Part shown: positions 1 to 8,391 of the stretch, piece after piece
Layout of the letters: each line of letters opens with the position of its first letter
Numbering within the stretch: position 1 is the stretch's first letter
Assembly (NCBI GenBank): GCA_013041925.1
Contig: JABDRB010000012.1
Location: 124,001 to 188,000, forward strand
DNA: 64,000 bases
DNA from: Akkermansiaceae bacterium
GTDB lineage: Bacteria; Verrucomicrobiota; Verrucomicrobiia; Verrucomicrobiales; Akkermansiaceae
Reading direction: 5' to 3'
Translations under genes and position numbers: made by a program
The notes under the pieces: model-generated
The model's input: only the letters and a program-made list of their open reading frames with translations
What the model was told of the DNA's origin: nothing
Databases searched by the model: none

Positions 1-114
1 GCGCCTCCCCATCCTTACCCGTGAGCGAACAGGGTGCATGAAGTAATCGGCTAAACCGCCGATAAATAAGGGGGATCGGGCTGATCACGGTGTGCAAGGG
101 GGATCAAACATCCA

Positions 115-546
115 TTAATCATCCTCATATTTCTTGTGGCCTTCTTTTTTGCCCGCCTTGACCTTCTTCATCGCAGCATCGACTTTGGCCTGATCTTCAT
201 CAAGATAAGCCAATTCTAGCTCACAGAGGGCGGCATAAGAAAGCCCCATCATCCGGCGGTAATCAGCGATGGCTTGGGTCTTCTCCTTGCCGTCTTTCAT
301 TTCCTCAACGAGGATAGGAATGAACGCCATCCCCTTACGACAACCATCGGCCGCTGTCCGGGCCGCCTTAGCCGCACCCGCCCAGTCGCTTTTGTCCATC
401 TTGCGCAGGCTTTTTAAAGCGTCACTCATTTGTTCCATCGTCTTGGCTAAGGGGGTGTCGTCATCCGCCATCGTGGGCTGAGCCAAAACAAGGCTCACGG
501 TCATTACGGGTAATACGATTCGGTTAAAAATTGTGTTCATTTTCAT
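115..546 (-). CDS. Periplasmic cytochrome b562-like four-helix protein
   Basis: A 143-residue exported protein with an N-terminal signal peptide (hydrophobic stretch about 10-22, likely cut after A-Q-P-T-M-A). The mature part is helical and charged. It matches the cytochrome b562 pattern: an early Met in MEQMSDALK (M37), in the place of E. coli Met7 in METLNDNLK, and a His in GHKKY (H137) near the C-terminus, in the place of His102 in YHQKY. These would be the two axial haem b ligands. No CXXCH motif is present, so covalent c-type haem is not expected. The start is uncertain: in-frame Met codons lie at 582, 564, 546 and 540, and I chose the one giving a normal signal peptide. It is transcribed away from mutS. 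The function of cytochrome b562 is poorly known; periplasmic electron transfer is an inference. Confidence 0.65.
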   Translation of the reverse strand: MKMNTIFNRIVLPVMTVSLVLAQPTMADDDTPLAKTMEQMSDALKSLRKMDKSDWAGAAKAARTAADGCRKGMAFIPILVEEMKDGKEKTQAIADYRRMMGLSYAALCELELAYLDEDQAKVDAAMKKVKAGKKEGHKKYEDD

Positions 547-656
547 CAGAACCAATACAGTCATAGGTTGAGAACCTGTCAATCCCTCTTCACATAAAAC
601 AGCATGATAGCAATGCTCGACAAGTTACCCTGCGCCTCGCTACAACAGTCTTCGAC

Positions 657-3161
657 ATGGCAGACAAGCAAGAAAAGAAGCTTACACCGATGATGGCACA
701 GTATCAGGCAATGCGCCGATCCCTGCCTGATGACATCCTCCTCTTCTACCGTCTTGGTGATTTCTATGAAATGTTTTTTGAAGATGCCAAGAGGGCGTCG
801 AGTATCCTCAATGTCGCGCTCACCAAACGTAACAATATCCCGATGTGTGGCGTCCCGCATCATGCCGCGCAGGGGTATATCGCGAAGTTAATCCAAGGTG
901 GTATGCGCGTCGCCATCGCCGAGCAAACCAGCGACCCACAACCTGGTAAAATCGTCGAGCGCGAAATCGCCCAGATCATTTCAGCGGGAACCGTCAGCGA
1001 CATCACGCTGCTTGATGATACCCGCCACAATTATGTGGCTGCCGTTTATCAAGTAGGGAAATCCATCGGTCTCGCATGCGCCGACCACTCCACCGGCGAG
1101 TTTACCGTAGCTGAGTTTGCAAATGCAGACGCCCTGCAAGATGCCCTGCAGCGACTCGCCCCCAAGGAACTCATCATTGCCGACGATCAAATCAGCCGCT
1201 TCGGACACCTCCGTGGATGCCTCCCCTACGACGGTTACGCCTTCCTCACCGACCAGGCCAGATTCGCGCTCTGCGACCATTTTAAAGTCCAGTCGCTTCG
1301 CGGCTTCGGGTGTGATGATATGGCGGCTGCCATTTCTGCCGCCGGAGCGATCCTCCATTACCTCTCGTTCCAGCTCCGCCGGTCCTGTGACCACCTCAGG
1401 CATATCGCAGTCCGCGCCGAAGGTGAACATGTCATCATCGACGCCTCATCACAGCGGAATCTCGATCTCGTCGACTCCCCGACTGGGCGTCAGCATTCGT
1501 TGCTCGGCGCGCTCGATCGCACCGCCACTCCGATGGGTGCAAGGAAGTTGCGCGATTGGATCCTGCATCCACTCCGTGACCTTACTCTCTTGATTGCACG
1601 GCAGGAAATGATCGCATCTTTTCTCGCCGAACCCTTCCTCTTAGGACAATGTCGCGAGCAGCTCAAGGGGATCCGTGACATTGAACGCACCACCTCCCGA
1701 CTGTCACAAAACTCCGGCAATGCAAGGGACCTGCTTTCCCTGTTAACCTCGCTGCAGAAAATCCCAGACCTCAAAAGCCATTTGGAGGCACTTAGCGAGC
1801 AAGCGCCTGATTCCGGATTTCAAGCCGACCTCATCCACAACCTGCACCTTTTCCCCGGGCTGACGGGTAAGCTCGAACATGCCCTCACCGATGAACCACC
1901 GGCAGGAACCAAGGACGGCGGGATCATCCGCGATGGATGCCACCCCGAACTCGATGAACTTCGCGCCGCATCCAGTAGCGGCAAACAATGGCTCGCCGAG
2001 CTCCAGGAAAGCGAACGTAAACGCACAGGGATCGACACCCTCAAAATCAAGTTCAACAACGTCTTTGGCTATTTCCTCGAGGTCACCAAAGCCAAGGCAC
2101 ACCTCGTCCCCGACGACTATCAACGCAAGCAGACGATGACCAATGCCGAGCGCTACATCACGCCCGAGCTCAAGGAGATGGAAAATAAAATCCTCGGCGC
2201 CGATGAACGTGCCAAACAGCTTGAATACGACGAGTTTGTCAAACTCCGCCAAGCCGTCGCCGATGAGCTCGACGAGCTCCAGCAGTGCGCCGATGCCCTA
2301 GCCACGCTTGATGTTCTGCTCGGGCTCGCCGAGCTAGCGCAGCTCCATCAATATTCCAGACCCGTCCTTGATGACTCCTGTGACCTCCACATCACCAACG
2401 GTAGACACCCTGTGTTAGAACAAACATTGATCGACGAAAAATTCATCCCCAACGACACCCTGATGGAGTTTGACTCCTCCCGCCTCATCCTGCTCACTGG
2501 ACCGAATATGGCAGGAAAATCCACCTACATCCGCCAGGTCGCCCTGATCACCCTGATGGCACAAATAGGAGCCTACGTCCCAGCCGAAAACGCACGCATC
2601 GGAGTGGTCGACCGCATTTTCTGCCGCGTCGGGGCCTCAGACGACCTCACCAGTGGCCAGTCAACATTTATGGTCGAGATGAACGAAACCTCCCTCATCA
2701 TCAACAATGCCACCGAGAACTCACTGGTTATCCTCGATGAAATTGGTCGAGGCACCGCGACTTTTGACGGTCTCTCCATCGCATGGTCCGTCGCCGAACA
2801 CATCCACGATATCATCAAGGCCCGCACGCTGTTTGCCACTCACTACCACGAACTCACCGACCTTTCCCGAAGCCGTGATGCGGTGGAAAACTATAACATC
2901 GCCGTGCGTGAGTGGAACGACGATATCATTTTCCTGCGCAAAATCGTCCCCGGCACCGCCGATAAATCCTACGGCATCCAAGTCGCCCGCCTCGCCGGAC
3001 TCCCGCCTGCGATCATCGATCGCGCCAAGGACATCCTTTCCCACCTCGAACTCAACTCGACCCGCCCCGAAGCCCAGGGCAAACCGAAAGCAAAAAACAC
3101 CCGGACCAAGTCGAAAGGCATGCCCGATGCTGACTCGCCGCAGATGGATCTCTTTTCTTAA
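657..3161 (+). CDS. mutS: DNA mismatch repair protein MutS
   Basis: 834 residues, normal for bacterial MutS1. It recognises base mismatches and small loops and starts methyl- or nick-directed repair together with MutL. The N-terminal mismatch-binding domain carries the diagnostic Phe-X-Glu (F36-Y37-E38 in DFYEMFFED). The connector, core and clamp follow. The C-terminal ABC-type ATPase has Walker A GPNMAGKST from about residue 615 and Walker B LVILDEIGRGT near 690. The C-terminal tail after about 800 is short, Lys-rich and ends MDLFS. It stands alone, divergent from the cytochrome gene and 59 bp before murI. mutL is not in the window. Confidence 0.98.
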   Translation: MADKQEKKLTPMMAQYQAMRRSLPDDILLFYRLGDFYEMFFEDAKRASSILNVALTKRNNIPMCGVPHHAAQGYIAKLIQGGMRVAIAEQTSDPQPGKIVEREIAQIISAGTVSDITLLDDTRHNYVAAVYQVGKSIGLACADHSTGEFTVAEFANADALQDALQRLAPKELIIADDQISRFGHLRGCLPYDGYAFLTDQARFALCDHFKVQSLRGFGCDDMAAAISAAGAILHYLSFQLRRSCDHLRHIAVRAEGEHVIIDASSQRNLDLVDSPTGRQHSLLGALDRTATPMGARKLRDWILHPLRDLTLLIARQEMIASFLAEPFLLGQCREQLKGIRDIERTTSRLSQNSGNARDLLSLLTSLQKIPDLKSHLEALSEQAPDSGFQADLIHNLHLFPGLTGKLEHALTDEPPAGTKDGGIIRDGCHPELDELRAASSSGKQWLAELQESERKRTGIDTLKIKFNNVFGYFLEVTKAKAHLVPDDYQRKQTMTNAERYITPELKEMENKILGADERAKQLEYDEFVKLRQAVADELDELQQCADALATLDVLLGLAELAQLHQYSRPVLDDSCDLHITNGRHPVLEQTLIDEKFIPNDTLMEFDSSRLILLTGPNMAGKSTYIRQVALITLMAQIGAYVPAENARIGVVDRIFCRVGASDDLTSGQSTFMVEMNETSLIINNATENSLVILDEIGRGTATFDGLSIAWSVAEHIHDIIKARTLFATHYHELTDLSRSRDAVENYNIAVREWNDDIIFLRKIVPGTADKSYGIQVARLAGLPPAIIDRAKDILSHLELNSTRPEAQGKPKAKNTRTKSKGMPDADSPQMDLFS

Positions 3162-3220
3162 ATCTTAATCATCTCAAAGACCGCCCACGTTTTTTCACCC
3201 CTTTTGATTCACTCCACACC

Positions 3221-4003
3221 ATGACTTCTCCCATCGGCATTCTCGACTCCGGCCTTGGTGGGCTTTCTGTGCTCAATGAAATTCACAAGGTGCTTCCGAA
3301 TGAAAACATCGTGTATTTCGGCGACAGCGCATGGTGCCCGTATGGATCTAGGCATGGCGATGAGATTCAAGATCGCGTCTTCAAGGTCACCGATTTTCTC
3401 ATGGAACATGGCTGTAAGATGATTGTGGTCGCCTGCAACTCGGCAACCATTGCCGCGGTCGAAGCTCTCCGCGCAACTTACCCCCTTCCCTTTGTCGGTA
3501 TGGAACCAGCTGTCAAACCTGCAACCATGATCACCCAGTCGGGAACCGTCGGCGTGCTGGCAACCGAAGCCTCTTTGGCAGGAGAAAAATTCCACCGTCT
3601 CGTCTCGGACCACGCATCAGAAATCAAGGTGATCACCCGACCCTGCCCGCGATTTGTCGATCTCGTCGAAGCAGGCGACCTCACAAGCGATCGGGCGCGC
3701 ACCATCGTCGAGGAAGAAACCCTGCCATTGATCGAGGCTGGGGCTGACGTCTTGGTTTTGGGCTGCACCCACTACCCGTTTCTCAGGCCTCTCATCGAGC
3801 AAGTCGCTGGCCCTGACATCGGCATCATCGACACTGGAGAAGCCGTGGCTCAACGCGTCGCAAGCCAACTCCCCACCCATAGCGGCTGCGCCTCACCTCA
3901 ATACAAGATCTTCACCAGCGGCAATCTGAGTCATTTGAAAAATAATATTCCCTTGCTCTGCCCCCATATCACCCCCGAACTCGCCCATCTTGATCTTGCA
4001 TGA
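3221..4003 (+). CDS. murI: Glutamate racemase
   Basis: 260 residues. Interconverts L- and D-glutamate to supply D-Glu for peptidoglycan. The N-terminal GILDSGLGGL motif holds the catalytic-site Asp/Ser (D9, S10). The two catalytic cysteines are C72 in VVACNSAT and C182 in LGCTHYPFL. The fold is the cofactor-independent Asp/Glu racemase type. Its last 14 bp overlap the start of the next gene, which suggests translational coupling. Length and motifs are complete, with nothing odd. Confidence 0.97.
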   Translation: MTSPIGILDSGLGGLSVLNEIHKVLPNENIVYFGDSAWCPYGSRHGDEIQDRVFKVTDFLMEHGCKMIVVACNSATIAAVEALRATYPLPFVGMEPAVKPATMITQSGTVGVLATEASLAGEKFHRLVSDHASEIKVITRPCPRFVDLVEAGDLTSDRARTIVEEETLPLIEAGADVLVLGCTHYPFLRPLIEQVAGPDIGIIDTGEAVAQRVASQLPTHSGCASPQYKIFTSGNLSHLKNNIPLLCPHITPELAHLDLA

Positions 4004-4877
4004 CTCCTATCTAACTGCGGTCGACTGGTTGACACGTGCCGACCGGCACCAACAAACAGCGCGTCACTGGACGGTTCCTTTTCGTGAGCGGCGAGCGTCA
4101 CGTCAGAAGCATCCGGTGTATGATTTCCTGTTCACCTACTACCCGTTTTCGCTGGGTCGACTCGAGCAATGGCATCCTGGATATGGCATAACCCTTGAAA
4201 AAGTAGACCCTCTTCCAGAGGTTTATCAGGGGAAACACTACACCACGGGTCGGGACGCCGTGATGCTCGATGCGACCACGTTGACTGAGAAAAATCGCCA
4301 TCGCATCACCTGGATTCACAACCTCTTAGCCTTAACCCAAAGTCGAACCGCCAATTTCTCCTGCTTCGGCATGCATGAGTGGGCGATGGTTTACAGCGGT
4401 GCTGACATCCGTCATCGAGAGTCGATTCCGCTCCGTTTTTCCCAAGACGAGACCGATCACATCGTCGAATCCCAAGCCATTGCCTGCAGCCACTTCGATG
4501 CCTTTCGTTTTTTCGCCCCCGCAGCCCTGCCATTCAACAAGCTTCAACCGACCTTGGAAAGCCGTCAGGACTTTGAGCAGCCGGGTTGCCTGCATGCCAA
4601 CATGGACCTCTACAAATGGGCATCGAAGTGTATGCCGTGGGTGGGCAGCGACTTGCTCTGGCAGTGTTTTCAGCTCGCCCTCGCCGCACGTGAGCTGGAT
4701 ATGCAAGCCAGTCCCTACGACCTCACCGACTACGGATATCGGCCGATCAAAATTGAAACGGCTGACGGGCGATCCGAATACGAACAACAACAACGAGGGA
4801 TCAACGCGCAGGCGAAACCGCTACGTCAGAAACTGATCGATACCCTAGCGCGTTGTTTGCACCCATCAAGAACATGA
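3990..4877 (+). CDS. Conserved protein, often labelled 3-methyladenine DNA glycosylase
   Basis: 295 residues if translation begins at the TTG at 3990; no better ATG lies near, and another TTG is at 3996. The N-terminal HPVYDFLFTYYPF and RLEQWHPGYG segments belong to a family found in actinobacteria and verrucomicrobia. As I recall, it is carried in databases as 3-methyladenine DNA glycosylase with little direct support. The protein is rich in Trp, His and Tyr, has no signal peptide and no membrane segment. I see no helix-hairpin-helix glycosylase signature and do not endorse the enzymatic name. It starts inside murI, so the two are probably co-transcribed. Its 3' end overlaps the convergent lnt remnant by 12 bp. 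Confidence 0.75.
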   Translation: MILHDSYLTAVDWLTRADRHQQTARHWTVPFRERRASRQKHPVYDFLFTYYPFSLGRLEQWHPGYGITLEKVDPLPEVYQGKHYTTGRDAVMLDATTLTEKNRHRITWIHNLLALTQSRTANFSCFGMHEWAMVYSGADIRHRESIPLRFSQDETDHIVESQAIACSHFDAFRFFAPAALPFNKLQPTLESRQDFEQPGCLHANMDLYKWASKCMPWVGSDLLWQCFQLALAARELDMQASPYDLTDYGYRPIKIETADGRSEYEQQQRGINAQAKPLRQKLIDTLARCLHPSRT

Positions 4878-5366
4878 ATCGGGTTTGGCCACCTGGGTCA
4901 TTTTTCTATGCCGCAACCCTTGGCCAAAAAGAACCAGCACCCAGAAAACTCCGGCGCACATCACGATCCACGGAAACAACCAGCCTGCTCGCGTGTAGAA
5001 GGTGAGCTCGCGACGTCCTCACCCGATGTGCCGTCGTCAAAAAAGTGCACCGTGTGGTTTTTGTAATGTTCCCCGACAGCCCCCTGTCCGTCCAAGGTCA
5101 GTGCGGTATTATACCAACTTTCATCGTCGCGACGTGTTTGCGTTCCGAGCACAAGCACAGCATCTTGATCCGTCGCCAGCTGAAGCAATTGTGGCCAATA
5201 GCGGTCATGACGCCTTCACTCCACGCACGGCGAGCAACAAGGGAACCCACGCCACAACGGCCATCCACCACCAACCTACTGGAGGAAAAACGAGGACACC
5301 TAAACACGCACTAAGAAGAACCCATGCGATACGAACCACTTGATGCATGAACACGTCATACACCAT
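4866..5366 (-). pseudogene. lnt: Decayed apolipoprotein N-acyltransferase gene (lnt remnant)
   Basis: Three collinear minus-strand pieces in shifted frames resemble Lnt, the membrane enzyme that N-acylates lipoproteins. Piece 1 (5366-5205) starts at ATG 5366 or 5348 and encodes the N-terminal membrane segments, including VFPPVGWWWMAVVAWVPLLL, then hits TGA. Piece 2 (about 5206-4990) encodes part of the nitrilase-like domain: AVLVLGTQTRR, YNTALTLDGQGAV and HYKNHTVHFFDDG, whose Lys fits the catalytic Lys. Piece 3 (5000-4866), in another frame, encodes the C-terminal FYTRAGWLFPWIV transmembrane end and closes with TGA. The remnant is about 165 codons against about 500 in intact Lnt. The catalytic Cys and Glu regions are gone, so two internal deletions plus frame loss best explain it. 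The enzyme would be inactive. Confidence 0.75.
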
Positions 5367-5395
5367 GCCCAGAGGTGAACAACGCGTAAGTCGGA

Positions 5396-6892
5396 CTAAT
5401 GCATCCCTAACGTCTCGAGCACCGCTACTTTAATAGGGTCGAGAAGTACCGATGGAAGCAGTCCGAGAAGCACCAGCGCGGCGGCGGGGATGACAACGGC
5501 AAGAACATACCCCAACGACAACGACTCTTTTCCAGCACTCCCATCGCCATCTTTGACAAAGGCTTGTTTGAGCACCGACAAGTAATAGTAGAACGAGACG
5601 GCACTCATCACGACCGCGAGACCAACCAGCCAGGCGAGCCCGGAATTCTCCGCCTGAATCGAATCGGTCATGGCCGCCCCAAACAGAATGAACTTACCCG
5701 CAAAACCCGCCAATGGCGGGATACCAGCCAGCGATGTCATGAAAATCAACAAACACACAGCGAGCAATGGCGAGCGGTGAATCAATCCAGCAAAGGCAGC
5801 CTGTGAATCGCTCCCTTGGTCACGCTCGACCGCAGCAGTCACCACGAGCGCACCGAGTGTGGCTAATCCGTAAACCACCACATAAAAGAGCGCCGCGGCA
5901 GAGGACTCACCACCAGCTGCACACATGCCAACCATGAGATATCCACTATTGGCCACGGCAGAGTAGGCAAGTAATCGTCGAACGCTTTTTTGGGCCAGTG
6001 CCAGCAGGTTGCCAAAGACCATCGAGACCGCTGCGATAATGGCTAGCCAGATCGACCACCCTGCGGTTATCCCACCCCATGCGGCCGATCCGGCGGCGTC
6101 GGGAAAGCCGATCATCAGGAAGCGCACCAGCAGCACTACCCCCACAATCTTGGACGCGCCCGCCACGAGAGTAACCGTCGTTACCGGAGCTCCTTGATAG
6201 ACATCGGGCGCCCAGTAGTGGAATGGTGCAGCAGCCATTTTAAAGCCGAGCCCCACGACCACCATCAATAAACCAACCATCCCAATCACCGATGTGGGAT
6301 CAGCGGCGACTGCCTTGGCGACGCCTTGCAGTGTGTCCGATTGAGAAAAACCATAAAGAAAACTCAATCCAAACAACATAAAGGCAGCAGAAACTGCCCC
6401 AAACAGGAAATACTTCAACGAGGCCTCAGACGATTGTGGGGTGCGCGAAAATCCTGCCAGCAAATACAACGAAAGACTAGCGAGCTCGAGAGCCACGAAG
6501 ATGAACAGCAAATGGTTACTACCCACAGCGAGGGTCAAACCTGTGAGCGCAAACAGCATCAAGGCAAAATACTCCCCTGGGTGCTCTATTTCCTTTTTTG
6601 CAGGTGGAACCAGCACCGCTAAAAAACCAAGCCCCAACACGCCGCCTTTAAATATCAACGCTATCGCATCCATGGCGATCAGATGACTGCCTGATGCAAG
6701 ACACTTGGGGGTGAAAACAAGGGCGACTCCCGCCGCCAACACCCCCAATGCTGCAATCCGAGAAGCTAAGCCACAGGTGATGGTTTTTTTGGTTTTTGAT
6801 TCAGTGCTTACGGCTACACCGAGAAGCGCCAGTGCGGTTATCACCAGCACGGCTTCGGGTAACAATTGATAGAAGAGGTGGATGTAGTTCAC
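5396..6892 (-). CDS. nuoN: NADH-quinone oxidoreductase subunit N
   Basis: 498 residues, about 14 transmembrane helices; one of the antiporter-like proton-pumping subunits of complex I, in the cytoplasmic membrane. Conserved charges of the family are visible: Glu in FVALELASLSLY (TM5), Lys in GFKMAAAPFHYW (TM7), Lys in AGASKIVG (TM8) and Lys in GFAGKFILF (TM12). Translation starts with GTG at 6892, overlapping the stop of the upstream nuoM by 4 bp (GTGA). It is the last gene of the operon. The lnt wreck lies just beyond it. Confidence 0.96.
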   Translation of the reverse strand: MNYIHLFYQLLPEAVLVITALALLGVAVSTESKTKKTITCGLASRIAALGVLAAGVALVFTPKCLASGSHLIAMDAIALIFKGGVLGLGFLAVLVPPAKKEIEHPGEYFALMLFALTGLTLAVGSNHLLFIFVALELASLSLYLLAGFSRTPQSSEASLKYFLFGAVSAAFMLFGLSFLYGFSQSDTLQGVAKAVAADPTSVIGMVGLLMVVVGLGFKMAAAPFHYWAPDVYQGAPVTTVTLVAGASKIVGVVLLVRFLMIGFPDAAGSAAWGGITAGWSIWLAIIAAVSMVFGNLLALAQKSVRRLLAYSAVANSGYLMVGMCAAGGESSAAALFYVVVYGLATLGALVVTAAVERDQGSDSQAAFAGLIHRSPLLAVCLLIFMTSLAGIPPLAGFAGKFILFGAAMTDSIQAENSGLAWLVGLAVVMSAVSFYYYLSVLKQAFVKDGDGSAGKESLSLGYVLAVVIPAAALVLLGLLPSVLLDPIKVAVLETLGMH

Positions 6893-8391
6893 GGCTGGAA
6901 AAGGATCGATTGGAACAAGGGAGAACGAAGACCATCGTCAATCAAAGTCACCCATGGTTTCGGGTAAATTCCGATGGAGAGAGAGACAATAAGCAATAAT
7001 GCCATGGCGGATATTTCCGGCCAAGTCAGTGGGTCCAATGGAGGGGTCGACGATCCAGCCCCCATCGTCTCGGCAGATGATGCTTTGCTGTCGGGGAAAA
7101 ACGCGCGATACATCGCACGCAGCGAAAATGCCCCAGTGATGATGATGCCTAATGCCACCCATGGCAGGAGCCACGGGTAGGACTCCCACACTCCGATCAC
7201 GACAGAGATTTCCGCGACAAATCCACTGAATCCAGGAAGACCCATCGAGGCCGCTGTGGCGAGGGTAAAGGCGATGGCCGCCCCAGGCAGTGACTTCCAC
7301 AAATTAAATCCCCCCAACTCTGTAAGGTCGCGTGTATGCGTGCGCTCATAAACCACCCGACCCGCAATACCAAAGAGAAGCCCGGCAATCACACCGTGGG
7401 AAATCATTTGCAAGGCCGCCCCCCGAAACCCCCAGTGTGTGGCAGTCGCTAAACCTAACATCACAAATCCCATGTGACTCACGCTCGAGTAGCCAATCAC
7501 AAATTTGAGGTCCTTTTGTTGCAGTGCGGTGAATGCACCGTAAAGAATTCCAACCACCGCCAATCCCGCTATAAAGGGTTGCCACACGGCAAAGCCATCA
7601 GGGAAAAGTGGGATTGCAATACACAGAGCACCAAAGGCGCCTAGCTTCATCACCACGCCTGCGAGCAACATCGAGGCCGCCGTGGGTGCTGCGACGTGAC
7701 CCGTAGGTGCCCAGGTGTGAAATGGCCACATGCCCGCTAACACGGCAAAACCAAGGAAAAGGATAGGGAATGCCCAATTCTGAAGTTCCGTCGAATACTC
7801 AGCCGCAGCCAGATGCGCGATATCGAAACTTGTGCCACCTGCCGCCGCATACGCGACAACCAGTCCTAGCAGGATCAAGGCGCTGGAACCAATCGAATAC
7901 ATCGTCAGTTTCATCGCTCCATACTCGCGGTTGGTTGACCCCCAGATCGCAATCAACATGTATTTCGGAAGGATCACAATTTCATAACAAACAAAGAGAA
8001 GAAACGCATCCTGACTCAGAAACACCCCATACACCCCACCGATGATGGTCAGAAAGTAGGCGAAAAAGGCACGCGGACGCTTCGTGACATTCCAGGAAAA
8101 TAACACACCCGCAATGGCAACCACCCCAGTGAGCATGAGAAGCGTGAGCGCCAGACCGTCAGCGGCCAAATGAAATTGAATACCAAAACTGGGAATCCAG
8201 TCGCTTTTAAATGACCACACGTCCGACTCCATCCCATTGAGTCGGGTTAAACATGACACGGCGGCAGCCGCCGCTCCCACAAGTGAGGCAATCAGGGCGA
8301 TGATTCGCGACTGTCCGGCCATGCGGGCAGGCAGCAGCAGCACCAGCAGGGCACCGGCGAATGCAGATATAATGGTCCAGGCGGGATTCAT
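6889..8391 (-). CDS. nuoM: NADH-quinone oxidoreductase subunit M, divergent second copy
   Basis: 500 residues, about 14 transmembrane helices, antiporter-like subunit of complex I. TM5 Glu is present (E137 in CYEIVILPK), as are the TM8 Lys (K249 in GVVMKLGAFG) and TM12 Glu (FVAEISVV). At the TM7 site, where NuoM normally has Lys in a V-K-hydrophobic-P context, this protein reads GFAVLAGMWPFHTW, so Leu218 (codon TTA at 7740-7738) replaces the pump lysine. A Lys also sits six residues after the TM5 Glu (K143), where E. coli NuoM has Met. It follows a canonical nuoM with a 4-bp ATGA overlap. It is probably an extra pumping module or a structural spacer; which one cannot be read from sequence alone. 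Confidence 0.95.
   Translation of the reverse strand: MNPAWTIISAFAGALLVLLLPARMAGQSRIIALIASLVGAAAAAVSCLTRLNGMESDVWSFKSDWIPSFGIQFHLAADGLALTLLMLTGVVAIAGVLFSWNVTKRPRAFFAYFLTIIGGVYGVFLSQDAFLLFVCYEIVILPKYMLIAIWGSTNREYGAMKLTMYSIGSSALILLGLVVAYAAAGGTSFDIAHLAAAEYSTELQNWAFPILFLGFAVLAGMWPFHTWAPTGHVAAPTAASMLLAGVVMKLGAFGALCIAIPLFPDGFAVWQPFIAGLAVVGILYGAFTALQQKDLKFVIGYSSVSHMGFVMLGLATATHWGFRGAALQMISHGVIAGLLFGIAGRVVYERTHTRDLTELGGFNLWKSLPGAAIAFTLATAASMGLPGFSGFVAEISVVIGVWESYPWLLPWVALGIIITGAFSLRAMYRAFFPDSKASSAETMGAGSSTPPLDPLTWPEISAMALLLIVSLSIGIYPKPWVTLIDDGLRSPLFQSILFQP

Noticed and set aside
1743-2252. Long minus-strand open frame inside mutS
   Set aside because: It lies wholly within mutS on the opposite strand; the translation has no domain-like pattern and mutS is certain.
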